Assembly: GCF_900104445.1 (NCBI RefSeq)
Contig: NZ_FNJI01000008.1
Coordinates: 1 to 64,000, forward strand
DNA length: 64,000 nt
Reading direction: 5' to 3'
Source of the DNA: Desulforhopalus singaporensis
Lineage (GTDB): Bacteria > Desulfobacterota > Desulfobulbia > Desulfobulbales > Desulfocapsaceae
In this document: positions 17,662 to 25,398 of the stretch, one piece after another
Numbering within the stretch: the first letter of the stretch is position 1
Layout of the letters: every line of letters begins with the position of its first letter
Program-made: the position numbers and the translations under genes
The notes under the pieces: model-generated
The model's input: only the letters and a program-made list of their open reading frames with translations
What the model was told of the DNA's origin: nothing
Databases searched by the model: none

Positions 17662-18537
17662 TTAAATCAATAAATCCTGGAAATCTTTACCTTCAGCAGC
17701 GATATTATCTACTTTTATATCGGAGTTGATTAAAAATGCTTCGGCACTTGAAATTATTTCAATTAAGCGAGGCCATTCTATATTTGCGATGATTGAATAC
17801 TGACTATGTGCCAGTTCATTTCTGATCTTTTCCAAGTCCTTAACAAATGAATCAAAGCTCCTACGCGAAAAATCAAAATCTTTCCTAAATTGTTGAGATT
17901 TTGCCAATAGATCACGTTTGTCACAAAGTTGCAGGCACTCAATCAATGATAGATCTTGGTTATTACCTTGCCTTAGTTCGTAAATTTTGGATGCTTCTTG
18001 CATTCGCTGTCCAGGCACCTCACTAACCCAACTATCATCACTATAGTAATGTTTTACCCATGCGTTGAGATGCATTTCAAATAAAGAGGTTATGCCAAAA
18101 AGGTATATTCTTACAGGGGGTTTATTAATATCTGCCTTTGTAATTATCCCAGAGATATGCTTTCCAGAGATTACAAATGCAAAGTTAATTTCAGTGAGTA
18201 CTGAAAAAATCTCTGCTATTGGTGTTGAATCGGAAATGAGGAGATCAGAGGTGATTTTTTTAACATATTTCCCAAGATCCTCATCACCGAGATCAACGGC
18301 TTGAACATACCCAACAACCTCACCACCCTCAGTTTCCTTAACCCCAGCAACATCAAAATCTCTGATCCTTAAAGCTTCTCTTGCATCATGAGCATGAGAA
18401 TGAACTGGACAACAAAGTAGAGGTTCATAAATGTTTCTAGCAGTTATGTTGTCAATAAATATTTTCCTGAGAGCGGAGAACCTAGTTCCTTTTCTTCTGT
18501 ATCCTGTTACTGGCGATACCCATAGTTGATAGCCCAT
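17662..18537 (-). CDS. CBS-domain protein with C-terminal RNELAH (HEPN-like) motif
   Basis: A 291-aa cassette gene. The N-terminal part resembles a pair of CBS motifs (EALRIRDFDVAGV and later SDLLISDSTPIAEIFSVL and FAFVISGKHISGIITKADI), a module that binds adenosyl ligands. The C-terminal half is helical and carries KIRNELAHSQY, where R239-H244 fits the R-x4-H catalytic motif of HEPN ribonucleases. ATG 18537 (MGYQLWVSPVTGYRRKG) is preferred because the longer frame runs back through the attC site. The gene is flanked by attC-like sites on both sides. A role as a nucleotide-sensing RNase in defence or toxicity is my inference. Confidence 0.65.
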   Translation of the reverse strand: MGYQLWVSPVTGYRRKGTRFSALRKIFIDNITARNIYEPLLCCPVHSHAHDAREALRIRDFDVAGVKETEGGEVVGYVQAVDLGDEDLGKYVKKITSDLLISDSTPIAEIFSVLTEINFAFVISGKHISGIITKADINKPPVRIYLFGITSLFEMHLNAWVKHYYSDDSWVSEVPGQRMQEASKIYELRQGNNQDLSLIECLQLCDKRDLLAKSQQFRKDFDFSRRSFDSFVKDLEKIRNELAHSQYSIIANIEWPRLIEIISSAEAFLINSDIKVDNIAAEGKDFQDLLI

Positions 18538-18553
18538 ATTGTTCTTTGGTGTA

Positions 18554-18611
18554 TAATGACAATGTTGAGGGGCTGCGCTGTTTGCCGTCCCTCTCAAACT
18601 GGAGGTTATCC
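18554..18611 (-). repeat. attC-like site after 3-TM gene
   Basis: On the minus strand it starts GGATAAC, overlapping the TAA stop of the upstream gene. It contains a stem of the TTTGAGAGGG...CCCCTCAAC type and ends near TTGTCATTATA. The outer boxes are degenerate, but position, length (58 bp) and stem agree with the neighbours. Confidence 0.6.
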
Positions 18612-19067
18612 TTTAAAAAAGATTACCAGTATATTTATAGCGGCTAAGATAAAAAGAATGTAAGAATGGAAAAAGTCTGCTATTGAATATTCTCCGGCCA
18701 TTCTCCCGGGAACAGCAAAAGATTCAGGCAGAACAGTTTCATTCTTAATGTATCTGTCTTTTTCGTAAAGGCCCCATTCTTTTTCAATTTTCAGCATTAT
18801 TGCAAGACCTTTATCTGATTCATTCCTTTGTTGTTTAATAAACAAAGATATATAAATACAGAAGGCCAATATGCCAATCCCAGAAACCACTCTGATATAT
18901 GTGTTTATAGGACCTCCGGCGAGAAGACCGCCCAAAATAACCAATAGTCCAGCTATAGCTAAACTGAATGAGTTATATATAGATTGCCTATGCTGGAGTG
19001 ACTCTTGTCTTTGGCCACTATAAACCGAAATTAATATTTCGTTCTTTTCCTGTTGTTTAAGATCCAT
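18606..19067 (-). CDS. Cassette-encoded small membrane protein, three TM segments
   Basis: A 153-aa protein. A hydrophilic N-terminus (MDLKQQEKNEILISVYSGQR) leads into TM1 (SLAIAGLLVILGGLLAGG), TM2 (VVSGIGILAFCIYISLFI), a cytoplasmic stretch of about 50 residues, and TM3 (SYILFILAAINILVIFF) at the C-terminus. An in-frame TTG at 19079 is possible, but ATG 19067 is the more ordinary start. The stop lies inside the downstream attC-like site, as is frequent in integron cassettes. I recognise no family. Small membrane proteins are common cassette cargo and may act in stress or exclusion. Confidence 0.65.
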   Translation of the reverse strand: MDLKQQEKNEILISVYSGQRQESLQHRQSIYNSFSLAIAGLLVILGGLLAGGPINTYIRVVSGIGILAFCIYISLFIKQQRNESDKGLAIMLKIEKEWGLYEKDRYIKNETVLPESFAVPGRMAGEYSIADFFHSYILFILAAINILVIFFKG

Positions 19068-19091
19068 GACATTCCACAAATATTTTCAGAA

Positions 19092-19150
19092 GGGTAACGT
19101 GAAGGAAGTCGGCGAGCTTCGGCGAGTCCGTGTTGACCGCCTAGTTGGGC
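19092..19150 (-). repeat. attC-like site after 213-aa gene
   Basis: The minus strand starts GCCCAAC (matches RYYYAAC) and ends CACGTTACCC. The inner stem pairs GACTCGCCGAAG with CTCGCCGACTTC-type sequence. It is 59 bp long and begins 6 nt after the upstream gene stop. Confidence 0.75.
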
Positions 19151-19155
19151 AAATT

Positions 19156-19797
19156 TTAATCTTTATCGAACTCGAGATCTAAAAAAATGTTACATAATTT
19201 TGTTGGCTTATATAGCATTCCATCCCATGCTGAGATAGGAGACGCAAAACCAGATGAAACCAATAAATCAATATCAATATAGTCGTAAATATTTTGGCTG
19301 TTTTCTTTAGATTTACTTTGAAATTCTCTTAGATTAGATATTTCGTAGTAAGGAATACGCTCAACAGCGAATAACAATTTTCTTAAAACTAAAAAATCAA
19401 TTTGTTCATTTATGTATGAACAAAATATTTTTCCTATAATAGTTGGTTTTTTATGTGATTCAATTCTAGAGAGAATCTCTACCAACCTTTCACCGACTTT
19501 ATTTCTGAATTCTTTTTTTGAATTTAGTCTGTCAATCATCTTTTTACGATCAACATCTGACAATTTAGATATGGGTAATAAGAATTTGATAACTTTTTTT
19601 ATGAAAATACGATCATTAATCTGAAAACCAGTTCTTATAAGGCTTGATAATGTATTAATTATCGGAATGTCTCTAAGTAGACCATTATCAAGAAGTGAAT
19701 CTATTCCTGTTTCAGTAGCAATTTTACCTAATTCGACTAGTTCAGAACATTTTACTGATTCAAAAATATCATCTTCTATTTTCTTTTCTGGAGTCAT
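19156..19797 (-). CDS. Cassette-encoded hypothetical protein, 213 aa
   Basis: Soluble, helical and AT-rich. The first third (ELVELGKIATETGIDSLLDNG then LRDIPIINTLSSLIRTG and INDRIFIKKVIKFL) has a pattern I have seen in uncharacterised bacterial proteins, but I cannot name the family. The central part is charged, with Lys-Asp rich helices, and the C-terminus is a short LVSSGFASPISAWDG segment resembling a winged helix. No catalytic motif is evident. It starts 11 nt after the R' box (GTTGGGC) of the preceding attC site and is followed 6 nt later by the next site, so it is a complete gene cassette. Confidence 0.6.
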   Translation of the reverse strand: MTPEKKIEDDIFESVKCSELVELGKIATETGIDSLLDNGLLRDIPIINTLSSLIRTGFQINDRIFIKKVIKFLLPISKLSDVDRKKMIDRLNSKKEFRNKVGERLVEILSRIESHKKPTIIGKIFCSYINEQIDFLVLRKLLFAVERIPYYEISNLREFQSKSKENSQNIYDYIDIDLLVSSGFASPISAWDGMLYKPTKLCNIFLDLEFDKD

Positions 19798-19807
19798 TTT
19801 TATCTAA

Positions 19808-19865
19808 GCCCAACGTTGAGTTCAGCGGCGAACTTCAGCGAGTCCTCTGGAACGCCTTGTTATAC
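19808..19865 (-). repeat. attC site, best-formed copy
   Basis: The minus strand starts GTATAAC, continues AAGGCGTTCCAGAGG, and ends CTGAACTCAACG-GTTGGGC-type sequence. Its right box GTTGGGC matches GTTRRRY exactly, and it shows the unpaired central bases typical of attC. It is 58 bp long, and the upstream gene's last 14 codons run into it. Confidence 0.85.
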
Positions 19866-20346
19866 TAATTTTTATTATGAACCATATAAATGAGGCAAGC
19901 AACGAAGCTAAAAGCCCGAAGCCAAAACCAACCCATCTCTCTCGCCAAACAGTTTTTCTTTGTCTTTCTTCCTGGGCTTGGAATAATGCTTCTACCACTG
20001 CTTGGTCACTTTCAACGAGTGGTTGCAATTTTTCTTTTTCCTTTTTTAGTAACTCAACAGAATCTTGAGTCTCTTTTAAATTTGTTTTTTGGAACTCAAT
20101 AAACTCGAGTAGTTTTTTTAAGTTGTTTTCAGTCTCGGCTAATTGATTTATTTGGGTTTCATATTGGAGATTTTTTAAACGCCTTTCTTCCTGCCTTTGC
20201 TTGTCATGCTCATTTATGAAGTAAATTCCGAATCCAATACAGATGGCAAATATTATTGTGATCACAGACGTAAGGATTGGCTTTTTATTTAATAGATCTA
20301 GCCATGCAACTGCCGCAAATTCGATGAGTGACGTATTTAATGACAT
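19822..20346 (-). CDS. Cassette-encoded membrane coiled-coil protein
   Basis: A 174-aa protein: TM1 at about residues 22-45 (ILTSVITIIFAICIGFGIYF), a coiled coil of about 80 residues rich in Q, E, K and L (INQLAETENNLKKLLEFIEF and continuing), then WRERWVGFGFGLLASLLASF as TM2 near residues 128-150. The last 14 residues (TRRSRGLAEVRR end) are encoded by the attC site itself, a usual sign of cassette genes. ATG 20346 is preferred over an in-frame TTG at 20358. The architecture suggests two membrane anchors joined by a periplasmic or cytoplasmic coiled coil. Function unknown. Confidence 0.65.
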   Translation of the reverse strand: MSLNTSLIEFAAVAWLDLLNKKPILTSVITIIFAICIGFGIYFINEHDKQRQEERRLKNLQYETQINQLAETENNLKKLLEFIEFQKTNLKETQDSVELLKKEKEKLQPLVESDQAVVEALFQAQEERQRKTVWRERWVGFGFGLLASLLASFIWFIIKISITRRSRGLAEVRR

Positions 20347-20360
20347 AGTAATTTTCAAAA

Positions 20361-20419
20361 GTCTAACGATTGAGCTAAGCGGAGCGCTTTAGCGCATCCG
20401 TTGGAACGATTGATTGGGC
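20361..20419 (-). repeat. attC site after DUF2971 pseudogene
   Basis: The minus strand starts GCCCAAT (one change from RYYYAAC), has the inner hairpin GCGCTAAAGCGC and ends GCTCAATCGTTAGAC with a perfect GTTRRRY box. It is 59 bp long. Confidence 0.85.
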
Positions 20420-20423
20420 GACT

Positions 20424-21047
20424 TTAATAAAGAGGGGGTGCATAGTCTGCATTGAGCCTCTCGTCTTCGATTCCAATTTTGTTAATTGTGATTCCCTTCC
20501 GCTCACAAATGATTCCGAGAGCCTCGATCATCGAAGGATTTATCCGGTGCCCACAAATAATCCTTCTAACTGGCGATGGAAGGGAGAACCATTCCCCTCT
20601 TTTAAGTATCCGCACTTCCTTTTCGTAGGCCCATTCGTTGTATTTTGATGAAAGGACCCGGTCAGCAGTTTCCGAGGCGTTGCGATGCTCCGCCATCGAC
20701 ACAAACGCGAAGACTCATCGGTAATCAACAACTTTTACCTCCTGGTGATTGTTCGGAAGTTCCACCTCTATGGCTAGGCCGCTGAAGCCAGAAGTGTAGT
20801 GGGACCAAAGCAAGTGACAGTCGAATGTGAGCGAAAGTGAGCATACTTTCAGCTTCTTTTTCTCTTCAATGGTCTGCTGAAATTCCCTCCTGTATTCGTT
20901 GCAACCATTAGAGGCGCGGCTGTATATGAAACTTCCTTCGACTGGGTCGTTCTATCTCTTCCAATCAGCGCAATACAAGCGATTGTTGAACATGATGTCC
21001 AAGGCAAAGGGGATTTGGTCTGCGCTTCTAAATTTGTATGCCTTCAT
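20424..21047 (-). pseudogene. DUF2971 cassette gene, broken
   Basis: Reading from ATG 21047 gives MKAYKFRSADQIPFALDIMF and then a premature TAG just before NDPVEGSFIYSRAS, the usual FNDPFE region of DUF2971. It continues KVCSLSLTFDCHLLWSHYTSGFSGLAIEVE, the WSHYxxxHKGxCIEF segment. After VVDYR the frame stops, and a shift near 20715 is needed to reach LSSKYNEWAYEKEVRILKRG, the DUF2971 C-terminus. Two lesions make it non-functional as read. The 5' end lies 8 nt after a GTTGGGC box, so it was a cassette. DUF2971 proteins are uncharacterised; some are associated with defence islands. Confidence 0.75.
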
Positions 21048-21053
21048 TGTGTT

Positions 21054-21131
21054 GCCCAACAAGTTATTCTCTGGTTTCTTATTGTTCCTGTAAACAGAGA
21101 TTATTAACAACGTAAATTCGACAAGTTGTCA
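21054..21131 (-). repeat. attC-like site at array start
   Basis: The minus strand ends TAACTT-GTTGGGC (perfect R' box, 21060-21054). The preceding sequence forms an imperfect palindrome (GTTAATAATCTCTGTTT with AAACCAGAGAATAAC). The left box (TGACAAC) is degenerate and the outer limit is uncertain. Confidence 0.5.
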
Positions 21132-21142
21132 TCTTTGCTGCT

Positions 21143-21319
21143 CTATATCACGACAACTTTACTGGATATCGGCCTAATAGGATACCATTCATGTTGCAAC
21201 TCCCTGCTCAAATCGCTAGCCAAAGTCCCATTAGCATAAACAGTCAATGCGCATAATTCCCAGTCGTTTGCTGGCCCAAATCCATTAAATCTAGAAATAT
21301 CATCAAGATATTTTTCTCC
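21143..21319 (-). pseudogene. Fragment of Tat-signal protein gene (copy C)
   Basis: Reading the minus strand gives YLDDISRFNGFGPANDW, then CALTVYANGT, clearly related to YFLDVIPFGPADDW...GALTVYADGT of copy A at 16666-17196. An in-frame TAG precedes it and the N-terminal Tat signal is missing. It is a truncated third member of the family, directly next to the cassette array. Confidence 0.75.
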
Positions 21320-21417
21320 CTATTAATGTTCGTGGTTTGTAGTGAATAATTACACTCTGGAACAGACACCGAAACAAGATGCTGTTCAATTTCTCTAAGC
21401 TTGATAATTAGTAAAAA

Positions 21418-22563
21418 TTAAAATGGAACATAAGATTCAAAATAAATGTCACCTGTGTATTGATAGTAGTGTTTTAAGGAAAATAATATTTTAATTTTGA
21501 TTTCTTCATTATTATTAAAAAATTCAAGTTCTTCATCATCATATACTCCATTAATTGATAGAGCAATGGAGCCTTTTTTGTCGTCCCATCGAATATTAAC
21601 ATGTATATCGCTATATTTAGGTGCATTGTCATTTCGTAAGTGTAAAAACGCACTATATATACACCATCTAATTCTCTGATTAAAATTTTGTTCAAAGAGT
21701 TTAACTTTTAATTCATTTTTTACACAATTGTCAAAGTATGAATTATATAAACGAAATGTTTGATCGACATTGTGAGAATGCAATGAGTCGTACGTTGGTA
21801 AACAAACAGGAAAATGTTCTGCATTTATAAAATGAACTCTAGAAATGGTTTCTTTCTTGTTTATAATGTAACTTCCAATGTAAATATCTGAATTGATAGT
21901 TTTTAAAGTAGGTTCGTCGCTGTCGTATTCAATTCTTACAAGAGGCGCGTCAACTATAGATATTAGATTAAAATTATAAACTGCGTCTTGTTCTTTTCTT
22001 TTCTTTAATGATTCAATTTCGTAATTTTGAGACTTCATTGATGAAACGATTGAATTGAAAATGTTTTTGTCATTTTTAGGAGAGCCTGTGCTTTTGCTCA
22101 TTTCCTGGAAAGCAAAAATATGTTTTTCAGATGAAAAAAGATTTTCAAGTAATTTTTTTGATTTTGAAATATACTTTTTTTTCCAATCAAAATGATCAAT
22201 CATTAATTTGATGATCTTATGATTTGTCCATACCGTAACTGGATACCAATCTATGTTTGGATCTTTGATATTCTTGCTTTTGGCCAATAACGCCCATGCA
22301 TTTTCAATGTTTTTTTTGCAACTAATAATAAGTACCGTATATATTTGGATATTTTTCTTTATGGAAACCTTATATGCTAAAATGTCAATTTCTCTTGCAA
22401 CTCCTTGTACATCATCAATATAGTATTTGTTATTAATGACAGTCCAGTCATTATCCATCAAGATTCGTGAAATAGAATATTCAAGACCAAAACCAGTCTT
22501 TTTTATACCTTCAATGAACTTGTTATATTTTATGGTAAGATGCTGATTGTGTTCTTTGTTCAT
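21418..22563 (-). CDS. PD-(D/E)XK-like nuclease domain protein
   Basis: A 381-aa protein with strongly AT-rich codons. Residues 26-90 read GLEYSISRIL, then REIDILAYKV and YTVLIISCKKNIENAW. This is the order E28...D60...S81-C-K83 expected of a restriction-endonuclease-like fold (VxxREIDILA...VIECK), with serine in place of the usual second acidic residue. The C-terminal 250 residues are unknown, with a beta-rich segment ending DIHVNIRWDDKKGS. Probable DNA nuclease of a defence cargo; loss of the acidic residue could mean altered or lost catalysis. Base composition differs from all neighbours, pointing to recent transfer. Confidence 0.55.
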   Translation of the reverse strand: MNKEHNQHLTIKYNKFIEGIKKTGFGLEYSISRILMDNDWTVINNKYYIDDVQGVAREIDILAYKVSIKKNIQIYTVLIISCKKNIENAWALLAKSKNIKDPNIDWYPVTVWTNHKIIKLMIDHFDWKKKYISKSKKLLENLFSSEKHIFAFQEMSKSTGSPKNDKNIFNSIVSSMKSQNYEIESLKKRKEQDAVYNFNLISIVDAPLVRIEYDSDEPTLKTINSDIYIGSYIINKKETISRVHFINAEHFPVCLPTYDSLHSHNVDQTFRLYNSYFDNCVKNELKVKLFEQNFNQRIRWCIYSAFLHLRNDNAPKYSDIHVNIRWDDKKGSIALSINGVYDDEELEFFNNNEEIKIKILFSLKHYYQYTGDIYFESYVPF

Positions 22564-22862
22564 AATGTATAAATTGCTAATTTTATGACCATTTGAAAAT
22601 AAAAAAATGATCTTGTATGGCGCTAGTATTTATGTAGATTAAATTGTTTAATGCAATAATAATTTGTTTGAATTATTCGTGGGAATGGAATCAATAAACG
22701 TGTACTCAAATGTCGATAATAATCAATTGGTAATGTTTCTTTTATGATACTCAAGTTAAAATTGATTGATTTTTTTCAAATCAAATATCCCCAAAAGGGA
22801 TCTGATTGACAGACATTAGTTTTATCTAGAATCTCAATAATCTGAAATTTCAGAAGTAATAT
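22564..22862. other. Intergenic, AT-rich
   Basis: About 300 bp between the nuclease-like gene and the IS. No gene seen. The last 9 bp (AAGTAATAT, 22854-22862) are the left copy of the IS target duplication. Confidence 0.5.
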
Positions 22863-24264
22863 CACTCTTGTCCAAAATAGCTTTTAAATGAAATACCCTC
22901 TTGGTGGATTGTGGTGTAAGATTTTTGCGCCAACAAAAAACAAACAACCACCACCGAAGAGGGCACTCCAATGATAAAGGGTAGCAGCTTGTTTAGTCAA
23001 CTTTTACATCACTTTCCGAGAAACGAATTTGCCCGACTGGTAGCCAAACACCAGGCAGAGCGTCGCTCAAAAGGATTCTCCTGTTGGACTCAACTCGTAT
23101 CTATGCTTTTTTGCCACATGGCCCACGCCGATTCATTGCGGGAAATATGTGGCGGGCTTTCCTGTTGTATAGGAAAGCTACGTCATCTTGGCATTTCAAA
23201 AGCTCCCAATAAATCTACTCTCTCATACGCCAATCAACATCGCCCAGCTGCCCTCTATGAAGAACTTTTCTGGACTATGTTGAACCGTTTTCGTACCAGT
23301 GGCGGGCTTGGCCATCGAAAACGTAAATTTCGTTTCAAAAATAAACTGCTCAGCCTTGATTCAACCACAATCTCACTTTGCCTGAGCCTTTTCCCCTGGG
23401 CTAAGTTCCGGCGAGCAAAAGGTGGTGTTAAAGTACATGTGCTACTTGATCATGATGACTATATGCCTTCATTTGCCCTAATAACAACAGCCAGCAAGCA
23501 TGATCGTACTGTTGCCGGCAAATTTGATCTCAAACCAGGTTCAATAGTTGCCTTTGACCGGGCCTATAATGACTATGCCCTTTTCTCCTCTTGGACAGCC
23601 CGAGGTATCTATTTTGTAAGCCGGCAAAAAGAAAATGCTGTCTACGAAGTCATCGAAAAACGACGTCCTGCTTTGCATCGTTTTATCATTTCAGATGAGG
23701 TGATTAAGCTCACAGGGCCAAAAGCCCAGGAAAAATGTCCATATCCTCTACGTCGTATTGTCGTCTGGGACCGTGAGAACGACCGTGAAATTGTTCTTCT
23801 TACCAATCACCTCGAATTTGGCTCAAGTACCATTGCTGCCGTCTACAAAGATAGATGGGAGATAGAAATCTTCTTTAAAACCCTGAAGCAGCATCTAAAA
23901 GTAAGAACATTTATCGGTACAAGTGAAAACGCTCTACGCATACAAATTTGGACAGCCCTCATTGCTTTGCTGTTATTGAAATACCTCCATCATCTATCAA
24001 AGTTTGGTTGGTCTATGTCAAATCTGGCCACAATGTTACGCTTAAATCTGTTTACCTATAGGGATCTGCTGGAATGGCTGCACAATCCATTTGACCATCC
24101 GCCAGCTCTCCCTCTTGTGCAACTCCGGCTGCCTGGATTTGGACAGCCACAAACGGTATAAATGAAGAAAGGGAACTTGGTTTTGAAAAAATGGCTTTTT
24201 CATTCACCAACCCCTTTAAAATCAACACTCAATTTTAAATTCTGCTCTGTTTTGGACAGAAGTG
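22863..24264 (+). mobile_element. Complete IS4-family insertion sequence with 9-bp target duplication
   Basis: The ends are CACTCTTGTCCAAAA (22863-) and, inverted at the right, CACTTCTGTCCAAAA (ending 24264). The flanks carry the direct repeat AAGTAATAT (22854-22862 and 24265-24273). The element is 1402 bp with one transposase gene. A second copy is cut by the window start (1-191). Matching target duplications show it inserted here as a unit, and recently enough for both copies to remain identical. Confidence 0.9.
22971..24161 (+). CDS. IS4-family transposase
   Basis: A 396-aa protein with an N-terminal DUF4372-type segment (SLFSQLLHHFPRNEFARLV), then a DDE nuclease fold: SLDSTTISLC (first D), AFDRAYNDY (second D) and YKDRWEIEIFFKTLKQHLKV (glutamate in the Y-x2-R-W-x-I-E-x-F-F-K motif typical of the family). 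The reading frame is intact and of family length, so the element may be active. ATG 22971 lies 108 bp inside the left IS end. Confidence 0.93.
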   Translation: MIKGSSLFSQLLHHFPRNEFARLVAKHQAERRSKGFSCWTQLVSMLFCHMAHADSLREICGGLSCCIGKLRHLGISKAPNKSTLSYANQHRPAALYEELFWTMLNRFRTSGGLGHRKRKFRFKNKLLSLDSTTISLCLSLFPWAKFRRAKGGVKVHVLLDHDDYMPSFALITTASKHDRTVAGKFDLKPGSIVAFDRAYNDYALFSSWTARGIYFVSRQKENAVYEVIEKRRPALHRFIISDEVIKLTGPKAQEKCPYPLRRIVVWDRENDREIVLLTNHLEFGSSTIAAVYKDRWEIEIFFKTLKQHLKVRTFIGTSENALRIQIWTALIALLLLKYLHHLSKFGWSMSNLATMLRLNLFTYRDLLEWLHNPFDHPPALPLVQLRLPGFGQPQTV

Positions 24265-24420
24265 AAGTAATATATTAAAATTTGATATCTGATAATCGAT
24301 GTTCGGTTTGATATATGTGAGAAGCATAGAAAAAAATCAAAAGATACATGCTCTTATCCGCTAGGGTGTAGTTTTTATAACTGATTTTTTACTTAAATTT
24401 GACATTACGACATATAACTG

Positions 24421-24933
24421 TTAAATGGAGTTTAGGGTATTGTCACTATTATCGCTCGCTGGCTTTTTTTCACGTTTCCAGGAGCGATAATTCTCGTCTA
24501 AAGCGTGAAGTTTCTCCATGAATTCTTCGACGCCTTCTCGATCGAATCCGTAGATTTCGCCGATATAATCGATTAGCTCATCAAGGTATCCGGCAGCCTG
24601 TTGTTTGAAGAATAGTCTTTTTTGTTCCGCCAGAGTGTCGGCTTCGGTTTGTTTTTGTTTTATGGCTCTGAAATCTGCTGTTTTTGCTGGTAGTGCTGTT
24701 TGTATTTTAGGAAACGGTTCACCTTCTCCTGTTTCAAGCCAAATTATATCACATTCAAAATATGATGAAATTTTTAGAAGAGTCGTTCTTCTAGGTGTTC
24801 CAGTAGTGCCCGATAGCCATTTGCTAACTTGTGATTTATGAAAACCAAGATCGTCACCAAGTTGCTTTTGGCTGATTTTTTTTGAATCAACAAGATATTG
24901 TAATCTTTTGCTAAATTGAATTATAGTTTGCAA
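24421..24933 (-). CDS. CI-like phage repressor (XRE-type HTH)
   Basis: A 170-aa protein. The N-terminal helix-turn-helix (about residues 8-65) reads KISQKQLGDDLGFHKSQVSKWLSG. The C-terminal part is helical and charged, without a LexA-type serine peptidase domain, so induction by RecA-stimulated self-cleavage is not expected. Divergent orientation to a small HTH gene with a 64-bp gap makes a classical lysis/lysogeny switch. The apparent start is TTG at 24933. It is the natural candidate for the lysogenic repressor of this element. Confidence 0.8.
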   Translation of the reverse strand: MQTIIQFSKRLQYLVDSKKISQKQLGDDLGFHKSQVSKWLSGTTGTPRRTTLLKISSYFECDIIWLETGEGEPFPKIQTALPAKTADFRAIKQKQTEADTLAEQKRLFFKQQAAGYLDELIDYIGEIYGFDREGVEEFMEKLHALDENYRSWKREKKPASDNSDNTLNSI

Positions 24934-24997
24934 TAGGTGTCTCTGGTTGTAATTTAAAAGTTGACACTAGTTTGCATATGCGGTTACCATAGTTACC
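24934..24997. promoter_or_regulatory. Divergent CI/Cro-type switch region
   Basis: A 64-bp spacer. Rightward, TTGACA (24961-24966) and TACCAT (24985-24990, 18-nt spacing) could be a promoter whose transcript starts almost at the ATG of the next gene. The direct repeat GTTACCAT occurs twice (24982-24989 and 24991-24998) and could be an operator. No ribosome site precedes ATG 24998, so that mRNA may be leaderless. Confidence 0.5.
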
Positions 24998-25213
24998 ATG
25001 AACAGCATACAAATTATAGGAGCCATCCAGTTGGCAACCGGGAAACTGGTCCCGGATGTAGCAAAAGACTGTGGGTATACGAAAACAGCTTTTTACAGGG
25101 TTATCAGGAAAGATCGGACTTCACCGACCATTAGAAACTTGATCTCCGAAATAACCGGGTTGTCAACTGAAGCTCTTTGGCCCGAGGCGGCCGAGAAGGG
25201 AAAAGAGAATTAA
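24998..25213 (+). CDS. Small Cro/Ner-like DNA-binding protein
   Basis: A 71-aa protein. LVPDVAKDCGYTKTAFYRVI is a helix-turn-helix, and the C-terminal ITGLSTEALWPEAA resembles the IPPxxIWPxRY end of Ner/Nlp-type phage regulators. It lies first in the rightward early operon, divergent from the CI-like gene, the position of Cro. It probably represses the CI-like gene and tunes early transcription. Confidence 0.7.
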   Translation: MNSIQIIGAIQLATGKLVPDVAKDCGYTKTAFYRVIRKDRTSPTIRNLISEITGLSTEALWPEAAEKGKEN

Positions 25214-25215
25214 GT

Positions 25216-25283
25216 CCCGTCCCCTGGACGCAACAAGGGCGTTGTAGTGGGCGCTACATATCCTAACAGGGGACGGGCGTTTT
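25216..25283 (+). other. Structured hairpin element between cro-like and cII-like genes
   Basis: An 11-bp stem CCCGTCCCCTG (25216-25226) with CAGGGGACGGG (25267-25277) encloses two smaller hairpins (CAAC-aagggc-GTTG and TAG-tgggcg-CTA). It ends in CGTTTT. The fold is a three-way junction. It could be an early terminator (tR1-like) or a processed small RNA. Confidence 0.55.
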
Positions 25284-25398
25284 CGGCAAGTAATATTAGA
25301 TAGGTGGCGTTGTATACCTATCTTTATATAGCAGTAGATACAATTAGTATTTGCTGTTTTTTTGTGTATTGCCATGAAAATTTCAGGAGATAATCCTC

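Noticed and set aside
24161-24420. A second gene inside or next to the IS
   Set aside because: Only the right IS end and AT-rich flank are present.
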